Positions 25,884-36,108 of a stretch of 40,195 nt of DNA are shown piece by piece. A program made the translations under genes and the position numbers. The notes under the pieces are model-generated. The model ran no database searches, had not been told where the DNA came from, and saw only the letters and a program-made list of their open reading frames with translations. The DNA is from DASYCK01 sp036500205 (lineage in GTDB: Bacteria; Myxococcota_A; Polyangia; Fen-1088), in contig DASYCK010000049.1 in the NCBI GenBank assembly GCA_036500205.1, positions 1 to 40,195 on the forward strand, written 5' to 3'. Each line of letters opens with the position of its first letter. Position 1 is the stretch's first letter.

Positions 25884-26846
25884 TCAGCTGGAGGGCGGGG
25901 CGTGCTCCCGGCTGTCCATGGGGGCGCGCTGGCGCGTGAGTCGCTCGCGCGCGGGCGCCCTGTGCGGCTCGCGCAGGTCCCCCGCCACCAGAAGCTGTTG
26001 CCGGTGCCGCCCGGCGTCGAGGTAGTCGCGCGGCCCCGAGCCTGACACACGCGCGAAGCTCCGATGAAATTGCGAGTAACTGCCGAACCCTGCCGCCAGC
26101 GCCGCCTCGAGCAGGTTGGCGCGCTCCTGCTGGGCCAGGGCCAGGAAGTGCGTGACGCGGGTGCGGGCCCGGTGCTCGACGAAGGTCACGCCCAGCTCGC
26201 GGCTGAAGCTGCGCGACAGGAACCCCTCGCTCACCCCCAGCGCCGCCGCCAGGGCCGGCCGATCCATCGTCGGGGAAGCCAGCAGCAGACAGGAAGCCAT
26301 CAGCGCGGGAGAGCCGGGACGCCGCTCGTCGATGTTGGGCAGCGTCGACCGCAGCGCCAGGGCCCCGAAGGCGCGCAGCCCCGTCCGGGCGGTTCGCGGG
26401 GCTTCCGCGCTCCAGACGTCGCGCGCCAGCGCATCGAGGTCGGCGGCCTCTTGCGCGCTCAGCTCGACGGTGGCCCGACCGGCCAGCCGTTCACCGAGCG
26501 CGGCGAGGCAGCCGAACGCGCCCGGTTGCGGGGCATCGTTTCCCAGGGCGCGCCAGCAGGTCGCCACGAGCGCCGCGTCGAGCTCGACCACCCACATGTC
26601 GAAGTCGCTCGAAAAGTCGCTCATGACATGGGGGATCCCCGGCAACACCCAGGCGAGCTGACCTGCCCGCACCGTCTCCGACCGCAGGCCGAGGTGCAGG
26701 GTCGCGGTGCCCTCGCGAATCAGCAGCAGCTCGATCTGCCCATGAAAATGGGGTGGTCGGATGTAGTGACGATCGAAGGGCCACACGGCGCCGTCCACCA
26801 GCGCGTCGTAGATCAGCTCCTGAAGGATCGCCCGCACCCTCTCCAA
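25884..26846 (-). CDS. AraC-family transcriptional regulator
   Basis: A 320-residue regulator with an N-terminal cupin-like sensor (HFHGQIELLLIREGTATLHL, then AGQLAWVLPGIPHVM) and a C-terminal double helix-turn-helix. In the first helix-turn-helix MDRPALAAALGVSEGFLSRSF is clear; the second reads LLEAALAAGFGSYSQFHRSF. The C-terminus after ARVSGSGPRDYL has about 45 extra, Arg-rich residues that are not usual. The start is unclear: TTG at 26846 or GTG at 26837. It follows pyruvate kinase by 38 bases and precedes the GH26 gene by 92 bases. AraC cupin sensors often bind sugars, so control of the mannanase gene is a fair inference. Confidence 0.88.
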   Translation of the reverse strand: MERVRAILQELIYDALVDGAVWPFDRHYIRPPHFHGQIELLLIREGTATLHLGLRSETVRAGQLAWVLPGIPHVMSDFSSDFDMWVVELDAALVATCWRALGNDAPQPGAFGCLAALGERLAGRATVELSAQEAADLDALARDVWSAEAPRTARTGLRAFGALALRSTLPNIDERRPGSPALMASCLLLASPTMDRPALAAALGVSEGFLSRSFSRELGVTFVEHRARTRVTHFLALAQQERANLLEAALAAGFGSYSQFHRSFARVSGSGPRDYLDAGRHRQQLLVAGDLREPHRAPARERLTRQRAPMDSREHAPPSS

Positions 26847-26884
26847 GAGTCGCGGGCGGGCCCGCGTGGCTCACCACCGGCGCC

Positions 26885-28255
26885 CTACAGCGTTATGGCG
26901 TTCACCAGCGACGGCGTTCCGCGCACCCCCGCGGGGGCGATGTCCAGCACGACGATGCGCGTCCCGGCGGGCAGATCGCGGCGCACCGCCTCCAGCGTCG
27001 CCGACATCGGATCGACGCCCGCGGCCACCTGCAGCTCGATGGCGGTGACCCCCCAGGCCAGGTGCAGCCGGCGCGTCGTCTCCGGGGACCGGCAGTAGGC
27101 CAGGATGGGGCGACGGGGCCGGAACGCCGCCAGCCGCAGCGCGCTGACCCCCGTCAGCGACGGCGCCACGATCGCGCCCGCGTCGAGATCCTGCGCCAGC
27201 TTCACGGCGGCATAGGCGAGCGCGTTCCCTTCGTCGACCCGCGAGGGTCCGGCGTGCTCGGGCAGCAGCGGCTCGGTCTCGGCGATGAGCCGCACCATCA
27301 TCTGAACGGCGGCGGCGGGGTCGCGCCCCACGGCGGTCTCCTCGGAAAGCATGACCGCGTCGGTGCCGTCGAGCACGGCGTTGGCCACGTCGGTCACCTC
27401 GGCCCGCGTGGGCAGCGGCGAGGACACCATCGACATCAACATCTGCGTCGCCGTGATCACCGGCTTCCCGGCGCGGTTGGCGCTGCGGATCAGGTGCTTC
27501 TGGGCCGCCGGCACCCGCTCGATGGGGATCTCGACGCCCAGATCGCCGCGGGCCACCATGATCCCATCGGCGGCCGCCAGGATGGCGTCGAGGCGCTCCA
27601 AAGCCGCCTGCTTCTCGATCTTGGCGATGAGCGGCAACCCCGTGAGCCGCCGCGCGTCGGCCAGGTCCTGCTCGTGCCGCACGTAGGAGATGGCGACGAA
27701 GTCCGGCGCCAGGAGCCCCACCTCGGCCAGATCGGCGCGATCCTTCTCGGTCAGCGACGGCAGCGACGAGGTGTCCATGGGGAGGTTGATCCCCTTTCGC
27801 GAGCGCAGCGTCCCGCCCACGCGCACCCGACAGGTCAGGCGATCGGAGCCCACGGCGGTCGCCTCGAGCGCGATGGTGCCGTCGGCGATGAACACCGGGT
27901 CGCCCGCGTGCACCCGCGCGAACAGGGAAGGGTCGCCGAGCGCGATGCCCCCGGCGCCGATGGTCACCATATCGCCTGCCTGGACGACGACCTCGTTCGG
28001 CAGCTCGCCCAGGCGCAGCTTCGGTCCGCAGAGATCGACCAGGATTGCGATGTCGGGACGGTGGGCCCGGGCTCGCTTCACCCGCTCGGCCTGCGAGGGG
28101 GGCGAGGCGTGCGACAGGTTCACGCGGAGGATGTCGGCGCCCGCGTCGAGCAGCCGTTCGAGCTCGCCCGGACGATCCAGCGCCGGCCCGATGGTGGCGA
28201 TGATTTTCGTGCGCCGGTTGCGCCGCGCGGGCCCGTCGCCCCCCCCTCCGCTCAC
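26885..28255 (-). CDS. pyk: Pyruvate kinase
   Basis: A 456-residue glycolytic enzyme (phosphoenolpyruvate + ADP to pyruvate + ATP). Present are TKIIATIGPA, ILRVNLSHA, LVDLCGPKLRLGEL, IAKIEKQAALERLD (catalytic Lys region), MVARGDLGVEIP, KPVITATQMLMSM and DGTDAVMLSEETAVG, then a C-terminal allosteric-type domain. It is slightly shorter than the usual 470-480 residues. The start is GTG at 28255, overlapping the transporter stop as GTGA, so its translation depends on the transporter gene. That pairing is odd for a central glycolytic gene and suggests a second, condition-specific isozyme. Other pyruvate kinases may exist elsewhere in the genome. Confidence 0.93.
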   Translation of the reverse strand: MSGGGGDGPARRNRRTKIIATIGPALDRPGELERLLDAGADILRVNLSHASPPSQAERVKRARAHRPDIAILVDLCGPKLRLGELPNEVVVQAGDMVTIGAGGIALGDPSLFARVHAGDPVFIADGTIALEATAVGSDRLTCRVRVGGTLRSRKGINLPMDTSSLPSLTEKDRADLAEVGLLAPDFVAISYVRHEQDLADARRLTGLPLIAKIEKQAALERLDAILAAADGIMVARGDLGVEIPIERVPAAQKHLIRSANRAGKPVITATQMLMSMVSSPLPTRAEVTDVANAVLDGTDAVMLSEETAVGRDPAAAVQMMVRLIAETEPLLPEHAGPSRVDEGNALAYAAVKLAQDLDAGAIVAPSLTGVSALRLAAFRPRRPILAYCRSPETTRRLHLAWGVTAIELQVAAGVDPMSATLEAVRRDLPAGTRIVVLDIAPAGVRGTPSLVNAITL

Positions 28256-29631
28256 GAACCGCCCGATATGGCGACGGCGCCCCCGGCCATTCCACGCGCC
28301 GTCTGGCGCCGCGCCTCGACGGCCAGGTCGTACAGCACCCGTTCGTTGGCCTTGTGCGCCGAGCTGAACCGCACCGCCAGCGCGCACACCGACGCCGCCA
28401 GCGCGCAGCCGCCCAGGATGGCGAAGCAGTGCTGCACGTCCCCGATCGCCTTCAACAGAAAGCCCGCCGCCACGGCGCCCACGTTGCCACCGGCACCCAC
28501 GATCCCCGCCACGCCCCCCAGCGCCTTGCGATCGATGAACGGCACCAGCGCATAGGTGGCGCCGCAGGCCATGTGCGTGAACAGCCCGAACGTGATCATC
28601 GCGAAGACGGCCATGGTGGCCGTCTGGGTGGTCGAGAACCACAGCAGTCCCAGTCCCTCCGCCACCATCAAGACGAACAGCAGGCGGCTGCGAATGCCCA
28701 GCCCGTGCTTGCTGGCCAGGCGATCCGAGATCAGCCCGCCCACGCCGCGCGCGAACAGCGCCAGCAGGCCGAAGCTCCCCGCGGCCAGCCCGGCCGATTG
28801 CAGGTTCAGCTTGAAATGGTCGACGAAGAAGCTGGCGGCGACGTTGTGGACGAACAGCTCGATGCCGAAGCAGGCGGCGTACGTCGTGAACAGCATCCAC
28901 GAGCGATAGTTCCCCATGGCGGTCTTGAAGACGGCCCAGCCGCCCTTCTTTCCGCTCTCGATCTCCACGCCCGCCGCGCGCAGTTCCTTGTAGTTTCCCT
29001 TGGGGCAATCCTGGGTGAAGCGCCAGTAGCCGAGCGCCACCAGCAGCATCAGCGTGCCCGGAACCACCATCGACAGGCGCCAGCCGAGCGACTTGCTCGC
29101 CCCCAGCCCCAGCACGGCCGCCAGCACCCAGGGCATCACCGACTGCGTGACGCCGCCCCCCGAGTTGCCCCAGCCGGCGCTGGCGGCGTTCGCCGTGCCC
29201 ACCACGTTGGGCGCGAACATCACCGACGTGTGGTACTGGGTGACCACGAAGCTCGCCCCGATCGTGCCGATGAGCAGGCGAAAGAACAGGAACATCGGGT
29301 AGCTGGTGGCGAGGCCGATGCCGAACACCGGAATCGCCCCGGCGACGAGCAGCATCGTGTACGTCCGCCGGGGCCCCAGCTTGTCGCACAGCGGACCGAT
29401 GAGGAGCCGCGCCAGCACCGTCACGCCCACGGCGGCGATGTTGATGTTGGCGAGCTGATCCTTGGTGAGATGAAAGTCCCCCTTGATGATCGGCATCAGC
29501 GGGGCCACCGCGAACCAGGCGAAGAAGCAGACGAAGAAGGCGAGCCAGCTCATGTGGAAGGCGCGCATCGCCGGCGTGGAGAACGAGAACAGGCGAATGC
29601 TGGTGGCTTTGGTGGCGTTTGGATTGATCAT
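28252..29631 (-). CDS. Nitrate/nitrite-type MFS transporter (NarK/NasA)
   Basis: A 459-residue twelve-helix major facilitator protein. The nitrate-signature glycine motifs are present: GWGNSGGGVTQ in the fifth helix and GIVGAGGNVGAV in the eleventh. DKLGPRR is the loop-2 MFS motif. It would take up nitrate or exchange nitrate and nitrite. The ATG at 29631 is preceded closely by AGGTGA; an in-frame GTG at 29637 is also possible. Its stop overlaps the pyruvate kinase start. Upstream lies a sigma54 activator on the same strand with a 211-base gap that must hold this gene's promoter. No nitrate or nitrite reductase is in the window. Confidence 0.9.
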   Translation of the reverse strand: MINPNATKATSIRLFSFSTPAMRAFHMSWLAFFVCFFAWFAVAPLMPIIKGDFHLTKDQLANINIAAVGVTVLARLLIGPLCDKLGPRRTYTMLLVAGAIPVFGIGLATSYPMFLFFRLLIGTIGASFVVTQYHTSVMFAPNVVGTANAASAGWGNSGGGVTQSVMPWVLAAVLGLGASKSLGWRLSMVVPGTLMLLVALGYWRFTQDCPKGNYKELRAAGVEIESGKKGGWAVFKTAMGNYRSWMLFTTYAACFGIELFVHNVAASFFVDHFKLNLQSAGLAAGSFGLLALFARGVGGLISDRLASKHGLGIRSRLLFVLMVAEGLGLLWFSTTQTATMAVFAMITFGLFTHMACGATYALVPFIDRKALGGVAGIVGAGGNVGAVAAGFLLKAIGDVQHCFAILGGCALAASVCALAVRFSSAHKANERVLYDLAVEARRQTARGMAGGAVAISGGS

Positions 29632-29842
29632 GGTCACCTGAAGAAATCGAGGGAACGACCTGTGCTCTGGTCGACCCCTTCGGTCTTAAGGCGACTCGTG
29701 TTAACGAAGAACCAATCTTTTGTTTCCAATCGCACGAGAGGCGCGGGCAGGGCGGTTCGGTGCCCGCCCCGGGGGCAATTCTCAGGGCGATTCGCTGGTT
29801 CTTCAGTCGAGACTCCGCGGGGCGCGGCGGTCTGAGGCGGGC
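29632..29842 (-). promoter_or_regulatory. Upstream region of the transporter-pyk operon with inverted repeat
   Basis: This 211-bp region is richer in A/T than its surroundings near 29690-29735. A perfect 9-bp inverted repeat GAAGAACCA (29706-29714) / TGGTTCTTC (29796-29804) is spaced 81 bases apart, which fits a pair of activator sites. I searched by eye for a GG-N10-GC sigma54 promoter and found none convincing. Confidence 0.35.
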
Positions 29843-30967
<1,125 letters not shown>

Positions 30968-31083
30968 GGGTCTCCTCGCCGTCCCTGTTGGTCGAGCCGT
31001 TAGGACGTACGCCAGCGGTTTCCGGAATCTGACACCGACTTCGTGAGATAGTTCGATCGACCTGTCGGGTGCGCGCGACGGCA

Positions 31084-31111
31084 CGAACTGGCGCTGACTC
31101 GACACCGTCGG
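31084..31111 (+). promoter_or_regulatory. Candidate ECF-type promoter of the CHAT-S8 operon
   Basis: CGAACT (31084-31089) and GTCGG (31107-31111) are separated by 17 bases. The layout matches the GAAC-N16/17-GTC form of ECF sigma promoters and matches the motif in front of the ECF gene itself (38338-38364). Transcription would begin about 100 bases before the chosen CHAT start. Confidence 0.35.
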
Positions 31112-31214
31112 TGAGACGCGCTCCGTGGACGGTCAAATCCAATTCTGTTACATCTCGGGCGCGGCCACTCCGGGAGCGTCCACCCTGAAGAGTGAGAGGC
31201 GGCGCACGAAAAAC

Positions 31215-34016
31215 GTGAACCGAGTAGCAGGTTTTCCTGTCAGTGATCGCCGCCGGCTGGCGTATCTGGTCGGTGTGGTCATCGTGACGGCAACGGCCTG
31301 CAGGCGCGAATCGCGGCCGGCCAGCACGGTCGCGATGCAGCCGAGAAGGCCGGTCGTCGTCGAGTGGGCGGGATGCGCGGGAATCCGCAAGGGTCCCGTT
31401 TGCGAGCTGGGAACGGGGCGGGCGCTCACCCTCTGGATCGCCGACGACGACTGGACCGCCAGCAAGTGGTCGCTCGCCACCGATCGCGGCGTGGTCATTC
31501 CCAGAATCGAAGACGGGGTCGAAGGGGGACGGCGCTTGACCGTCGCTGTCCCCGCCGGCGCGCGCAGGGTCGAGCTCGACGAGGACGGCGGTCCGGCACG
31601 CTGGTCGTTGACCATCGCCGAAGCGCCGTCGCGGCCCGCCGTCGAGCATCTGCTGGCCGAGGGGCACGGCGGAAAATACGCCGAGGCGCTGGCGGGCCTC
31701 GAGGCGCTTCGGGCGGGGACCCCCCCGGACGAGCGCGGTCCCGTGGACGCGGCCATCGGTCGCATGGCGCTGGCCTTGGGGAACGTCCCCCGCGCCGAGC
31801 CGGCGTTTCGCGCCTCGATCGCGGCGGCGACGGCGGACGGTCGCATCGCCGACGTGGTGCGAGATAGCGACGCGCTCTTCTGGGCGTTCGTCACGTTGCA
31901 ACAGCGCTACTCGGAGGCGAGGACGCTGCTCGAGGAGATGACGCCCTTCGCTGCTCGGTATCCGGCGGGGCGGGTCTGGCTCGAACACGACGGCGGTTTG
32001 CTGGCGGGCGACACCGCCGATGTTCGCACCGCGCTCGACAAGTTCCGCGAGGCCGCGCGGTGGGCGCGGCGCCTGGGTCGTGCCACCATGGAGGAGAACG
32101 CCGCCGACGAAGTGGCGCGGGTGCTCACCCGCGTGGGCCGGTCCGAGGACGCGGTGGCGATTCAGAAGCGGCTCGCGGCGCCTGTCGATCCCTGCGCCCG
32201 CGCGACGCGGACCCTGAACCTCGCCGAGGCGCTGATGGAGCAGGCGGTGCAGCTTCCCTCTCCCGCGCATCGCGCCGAAGCGGCCGCCGCGCTCGGCGCG
32301 GCGCGAACCGTCAGCGAGGCCTGCCCCGATCTCGTTCACCGGACGCTGGCGATCGTCGACGCCGCCGACTACGCGCTCGAGGCTCACGACGACGATGAGG
32401 CACGGCGTCTCGTCGAGGAGCTCGAGGCCCAGGCGCCGGAGAAAGACCTCGTGCGCGCTTGCCGACGCGCAGACGTGCTCGGTCGCTGGAAGTTGCATCA
32501 GCGCGACGCCAGGGGGGCGCTGGCCGTGTTCGAGCAGAACATTCCCGCGGCGCGGGCCCTCGATCTTCTCGACGAGACGTTTCGCGGCGAGGTGGGCGCG
32601 GGGCGCGCCTTGCTGGCGCTCGGTCGTCGCGGCGCCGCGGTGCCCCGCTTGAAGCGGGCGCAGCAGCTGCTGGAGCAGATGCTGCGGGGAATCCCCCTGG
32701 CCGAGGGGCGTGGCAGCTTCCTCGGGGGACACCTGGACGGCATTCGCTACCTGGTGGGTGCCCTCGTCGAAGGGGGGGCCGCGTCCGAGGCGTTGCGCGT
32801 CGCCCGCTGGACCCGCTCCGTCGAGCTGACGCAGGCGGCCCGCTTGAATCGGCTGGCCGATCTGTCGCCCGAGGCGCGCCGGCGCTGGGATGGGGCCCTC
32901 GAACGCTACCAGCGCATCCGGCGCGACATCGAACGCCAGGCCGAGGATGACTGGAAGGTGCCGCGCGCCGCGCTGGCCGGACTCCGCGCCGAGCGACAGT
33001 CGCGGGCCGAGCAGGCGCGCGCCATCCTCGACGACGCCTATCGCCTGCTCGTCGGCGTGAACCGGACCGATGAACGCGCGCTGTCTTCCCCCACGGACGA
33101 CGAGGCTTACCTGGCTTTCTTTCCCGGGCCGGAAGGCTGGTTCGCCTTCGTGGCCCGGGCAGGCAGCGTGACGGCCCACCCGTTCGCCGAGGGGCTGCTC
33201 GCTTCGGAGCAGACCGCCCGAGCCGTCCTGTCGCTCGTCGGGCCGCGGCTCGGGGACGCGCGACGGGTACGGCTGTTGCCGTTCGGCGCGGCTGATCGTC
33301 TCGACTGGCAAGCGGTGGTCTGGAAGGATCGGCCGCTGCGCGCGTCGATGGAGGTCGAGTACGGGCTCGACGTGGGGATGGAAGCGAAGCCCATCGCGGC
33401 CGCCGAATCGTCCCGGACCGCGCTCGTCATCTCGAACCCGACCGGGGATCTGATGGGAGCGCGCCCCGAAGGTGACGCCGTCGCGAAAGCGCTGCGCGGC
33501 TGGAACGTGACCCGTCTCGACGGCCCGGCAGCCACGCGGGAAGCGACGCTGCTGGCTCTGCCAAAGACGCGACTTCTTCACTATGCCGGTCACGCCCGCC
33601 GCTCGGGCGCCGAGGGGCTGACGACCGCCCTGATCCTGAACGGTGATGGGCGGGTCGAGCTGGGAGATCTGCTGGCGTCGCCGTCGGTTCCGGAGCTGGT
33701 GGTCCTGTCGGCTTGCGAGTCGGCCAGCACGGAGGCGGGCCAGCCTTCTCTCATGGGGCTGGCGCAGGCGTTCATCGCCGCCGGTTCGCGCGCGGCGATC
33801 GCGCCCACCCGCGAGGTCCGGGACGACAGCGCACGCGCCTTCGTGTCCGCGTTCTATGCCGCGCTCACGCCGCCCACCGTCGAGGGAAAGGCCTCCACCG
33901 CGCAGATACGGGCCGCCTTCCGAACCGCCACGACCACGCTTTCGTCACGTGGCTCCGCCGCGGGGGACCGGTCGGCCGGCGGAAGCTGGGACAGTTTTCG
34001 GCTGCTCGTTCCGTGA
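31215..34016 (+). CDS. TPR-CHAT caspase-like protease, predicted lipoprotein
   Basis: About 933 residues from GTG 31215; the frame extends to a GTG at 31125, and neither has a good ribosome binding site. The N-terminus RRRLAYLVGVVIVTATAC has the shape of a lipoprotein signal with Cys29, although the lipobox (ATAC) is weak. The middle (about 100-600) is alpha-helical with repeated Ala/Leu/Arg helices of TPR type. The C-terminal third is a CHAT domain, a caspase-fold Cys protease: His793 in LLHYAGHA and Cys834 in VVLSACESA form the catalytic pair, followed by SLMGLAQAFIAAGSRAAIAP. CHAT proteins cleave partner proteins on a signal sensed by the repeats. It is followed after 28 bases by the S8 protease gene. 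Confidence 0.88.
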   Translation: MNRVAGFPVSDRRRLAYLVGVVIVTATACRRESRPASTVAMQPRRPVVVEWAGCAGIRKGPVCELGTGRALTLWIADDDWTASKWSLATDRGVVIPRIEDGVEGGRRLTVAVPAGARRVELDEDGGPARWSLTIAEAPSRPAVEHLLAEGHGGKYAEALAGLEALRAGTPPDERGPVDAAIGRMALALGNVPRAEPAFRASIAAATADGRIADVVRDSDALFWAFVTLQQRYSEARTLLEEMTPFAARYPAGRVWLEHDGGLLAGDTADVRTALDKFREAARWARRLGRATMEENAADEVARVLTRVGRSEDAVAIQKRLAAPVDPCARATRTLNLAEALMEQAVQLPSPAHRAEAAAALGAARTVSEACPDLVHRTLAIVDAADYALEAHDDDEARRLVEELEAQAPEKDLVRACRRADVLGRWKLHQRDARGALAVFEQNIPAARALDLLDETFRGEVGAGRALLALGRRGAAVPRLKRAQQLLEQMLRGIPLAEGRGSFLGGHLDGIRYLVGALVEGGAASEALRVARWTRSVELTQAARLNRLADLSPEARRRWDGALERYQRIRRDIERQAEDDWKVPRAALAGLRAERQSRAEQARAILDDAYRLLVGVNRTDERALSSPTDDEAYLAFFPGPEGWFAFVARAGSVTAHPFAEGLLASEQTARAVLSLVGPRLGDARRVRLLPFGAADRLDWQAVVWKDRPLRASMEVEYGLDVGMEAKPIAAAESSRTALVISNPTGDLMGARPEGDAVAKALRGWNVTRLDGPAATREATLLALPKTRLLHYAGHARRSGAEGLTTALILNGDGRVELGDLLASPSVPELVVLSACESASTEAGQPSLMGLAQAFIAAGSRAAIAPTREVRDDSARAFVSAFYAALTPPTVEGKASTAQIRAAFRTATTTLSSRGSAAGDRSAGGSWDSFRLLVP

Positions 34017-34044
34017 CACTGAACATAAAAAACAGGGGGAACCA

Positions 34045-36093
34045 ATGCATCGACGGACACGTTCCACTTTCTCGCTTGGTGTGGTCACCGCCGTTCTGAT
34101 CGCCAGTGGCTGCAGGCGCTACGGCCTGGAGAGCGAGGCGCTCGCGGCGACGGCGCCGCCCGCGGCCCGGCCGGAGGCGGTGAAGCCGACGATTCACGAT
34201 CGCTTCGCGACGCCGTACGCGGTCGTGCCGGCGAGGTCGGAGCAGGATCCTTGTCTGCTCCAGACCGCGCAGGTGGCGGGGACCAAGCAGGCCTGGGAGC
34301 CCGTGTCGACCTTGCGGTCCCGGCTCGAGCGCTCGCTCGACAAGAACAAGAAGGCCGTCTCCTTGCGGGCGGCGCGCCCGGGGACCAGTGGATTTTGTGT
34401 TTACAAATGGGCCGACAAGCACCATCTCCCGACGCCCGCTGATTTCAAGGCGATCGGCGCGATCCCCGACAGCGCGTTGCTGGGGGGCAGCAGCCCCTCG
34501 GCCAGCGGCCCGGACATGCCCGAATCGGTCTATCGCCCGCTGCTGAAGATGTTCGACAAGATGGCGGGCGGCGTCGATCGCAGCCGCGTGGAAGCTGCCC
34601 GCGCCAAGCTCGCCAAGGTCACGAAGACGGCGCAGTCGGTGAAGGTGGCGGTCATCGACGCGACCCCGAGGAGCAAGGGGCTGATGGCGCCCGATCGCTC
34701 GTATCACGGCTTCGCCGTCAGTCGCATCATCGGCAAGCTCGCCTGTGCCGACGAGAACAGCCCCGCTTGTGCCGAGAAGGTCGTGCCCCAGCTGGCGCTT
34801 CCCATCATCGGCGAGGCGGAAGGGGACTTCACCGAGGACTGGGAGACGGGCGGACGCACCGGCACGTTCTCGCAGCTCTACGACGCGCTCGACCTGGCGC
34901 TCGAGGAGTGGCGGCCATCGGACGAGCACCTGATCATCAACCTGAGCGTCGGTTGGGATCCCGTGAAGACCGAGCCGGACGACGAGAACGTGGCGCGCAT
35001 CAAGACCGTGCTCGAGCGCGCCTCGTGCATGGGGGCGCTGATCGTCGCCGCGGCCGGCAACTTCAGCGGCTCGCCGGGCCCCGTCTATCCGGCGGCGTTC
35101 GAAGCGGTGGAGGCGCCCACCGGCGCGGCGTGCGCCAGGTTCAACGTGACCGCCGCGACGGCGGCGAAGAAGCTGGTGGCGGCGCGCGCGGGCAAGAAGG
35201 TGAACGGGCGCTACGCGCCGCTCGTCTATTCGGTCGGCGCCGTCGACGCGCTCGACCGGCGGACCCTGGTCAACCGCCGCTGGGGGCAGCCGCGGCTGGC
35301 CGCCCTGGGCGCGGCGGTGACGGTGCCGGGACCGCCGAACATGCCGTACGTCTCCCCCATGGACGGAACGTCGATGTCGGCCGCCATCGTCAGCGGCATC
35401 GCCGCCGCGGTCTGGGAGGCGCGCCCCGAGCTGGATGCCGCCGGCGTGATGCAGATGATCTACGAAGGCGGCGTGAAGCTGGAGCCGGGCGTGGCGCTCG
35501 AGCGCGCGCAGACCGAGTATTGCGTGGGAGAGCCTTTCGGTCCCTGTCACCAGTGGCCGGTCCGTCGCGCATTCCTTTGTGGCGCGCTCGCGAAGGCGCT
35601 TCCGCAGGCGAAGATGACCTGCGACCCGACCCCGGCGACGGCCGCCGAGCTCCCGCAGTGGCCGACCTCCAGCGCCAGGCCGGCCGTCGCGCCCGAGACG
35701 CTGCCGCAACCGTGTCACATGACCGAGTGCGGGATCCCGTTCGGGCCGATGGAGAACCAGCTGCCGGCGGGCATCGTGGAGGAGGGGATCGGAAACTGCA
35801 ACGGCTGCACGTTCCAGGTGCTCAACACCGGCGGAACCATCACGCTGCAAGGGACGCCTACCCTCACTCTTCCCCCCGGCAGCACGATGGATTGGTACAC
35901 GGCGACGCTCAACACCGACATGAGTCAGAGCTGGCCGATCTCACCGACGTTCGGAACCCCCATGAACGGCATCCAGGTCACCGGCGCCTCCTCGGGGACC
36001 GGTCAGGCTTCCATCAGCTGGACGGTGAAGATCCATCTCGTCTCTCACACGTACACGAACACATCGCCGCTCACGCGCGTCCCGCCCCAGTAG
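34045..36093 (+). CDS. Subtilisin-like (S8) serine protease lipoprotein
   Basis: A 682-residue lipoprotein: signal MHRRTRSTFSLGVVTAVLIA with lipobox ASGC (Cys23), a helical pro-region-like part to about 195, then an S8 domain. Catalytic residues are Asp205 (VAVIDAT), His221 (YHGFAVSRI), oxyanion Asn339 (AAAGN) and Ser443 (GTSMSAAIVSG). The Asp-His distance is only 16 residues (32 in subtilisin), and the usual SAP after the Ser is SAA. A Cys-rich stretch and a beta domain (about 560-682) follow. AGGGGGA lies six bases before the ATG. Translation probably follows the CHAT gene on one transcript. Possible substrates are the CHAT protein or the periplasmic part of the anti-sigma-like protein; both are inferences. 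Confidence 0.9.
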   Translation: MHRRTRSTFSLGVVTAVLIASGCRRYGLESEALAATAPPAARPEAVKPTIHDRFATPYAVVPARSEQDPCLLQTAQVAGTKQAWEPVSTLRSRLERSLDKNKKAVSLRAARPGTSGFCVYKWADKHHLPTPADFKAIGAIPDSALLGGSSPSASGPDMPESVYRPLLKMFDKMAGGVDRSRVEAARAKLAKVTKTAQSVKVAVIDATPRSKGLMAPDRSYHGFAVSRIIGKLACADENSPACAEKVVPQLALPIIGEAEGDFTEDWETGGRTGTFSQLYDALDLALEEWRPSDEHLIINLSVGWDPVKTEPDDENVARIKTVLERASCMGALIVAAAGNFSGSPGPVYPAAFEAVEAPTGAACARFNVTAATAAKKLVAARAGKKVNGRYAPLVYSVGAVDALDRRTLVNRRWGQPRLAALGAAVTVPGPPNMPYVSPMDGTSMSAAIVSGIAAAVWEARPELDAAGVMQMIYEGGVKLEPGVALERAQTEYCVGEPFGPCHQWPVRRAFLCGALAKALPQAKMTCDPTPATAAELPQWPTSSARPAVAPETLPQPCHMTECGIPFGPMENQLPAGIVEEGIGNCNGCTFQVLNTGGTITLQGTPTLTLPPGSTMDWYTATLNTDMSQSWPISPTFGTPMNGIQVTGASSGTGQASISWTVKIHLVSHTYTNTSPLTRVPPQ

Positions 36094-36108
36094 ACCGGGC
36101 GGTTCGCG

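Noticed and set aside
26885..29389. 834-residue frame suggesting a transporter-pyruvate kinase fusion
   Set aside because: Only the last 456 residues read as pyruvate kinase. The upstream part is a shadow of the transporter in another frame, and the GTGA overlap gives a proper start.
28354..29835. 493-residue plus-strand frame opposite the MFS transporter
   Set aside because: His/Gln/Arg-rich antisense shadow; the opposite strand encodes a clear twelve-helix transporter.
29632..29842. Sigma54 -24/-12 promoter upstream of the transporter
   Set aside because: No GG-N10-GC match with acceptable flanks on the minus strand.
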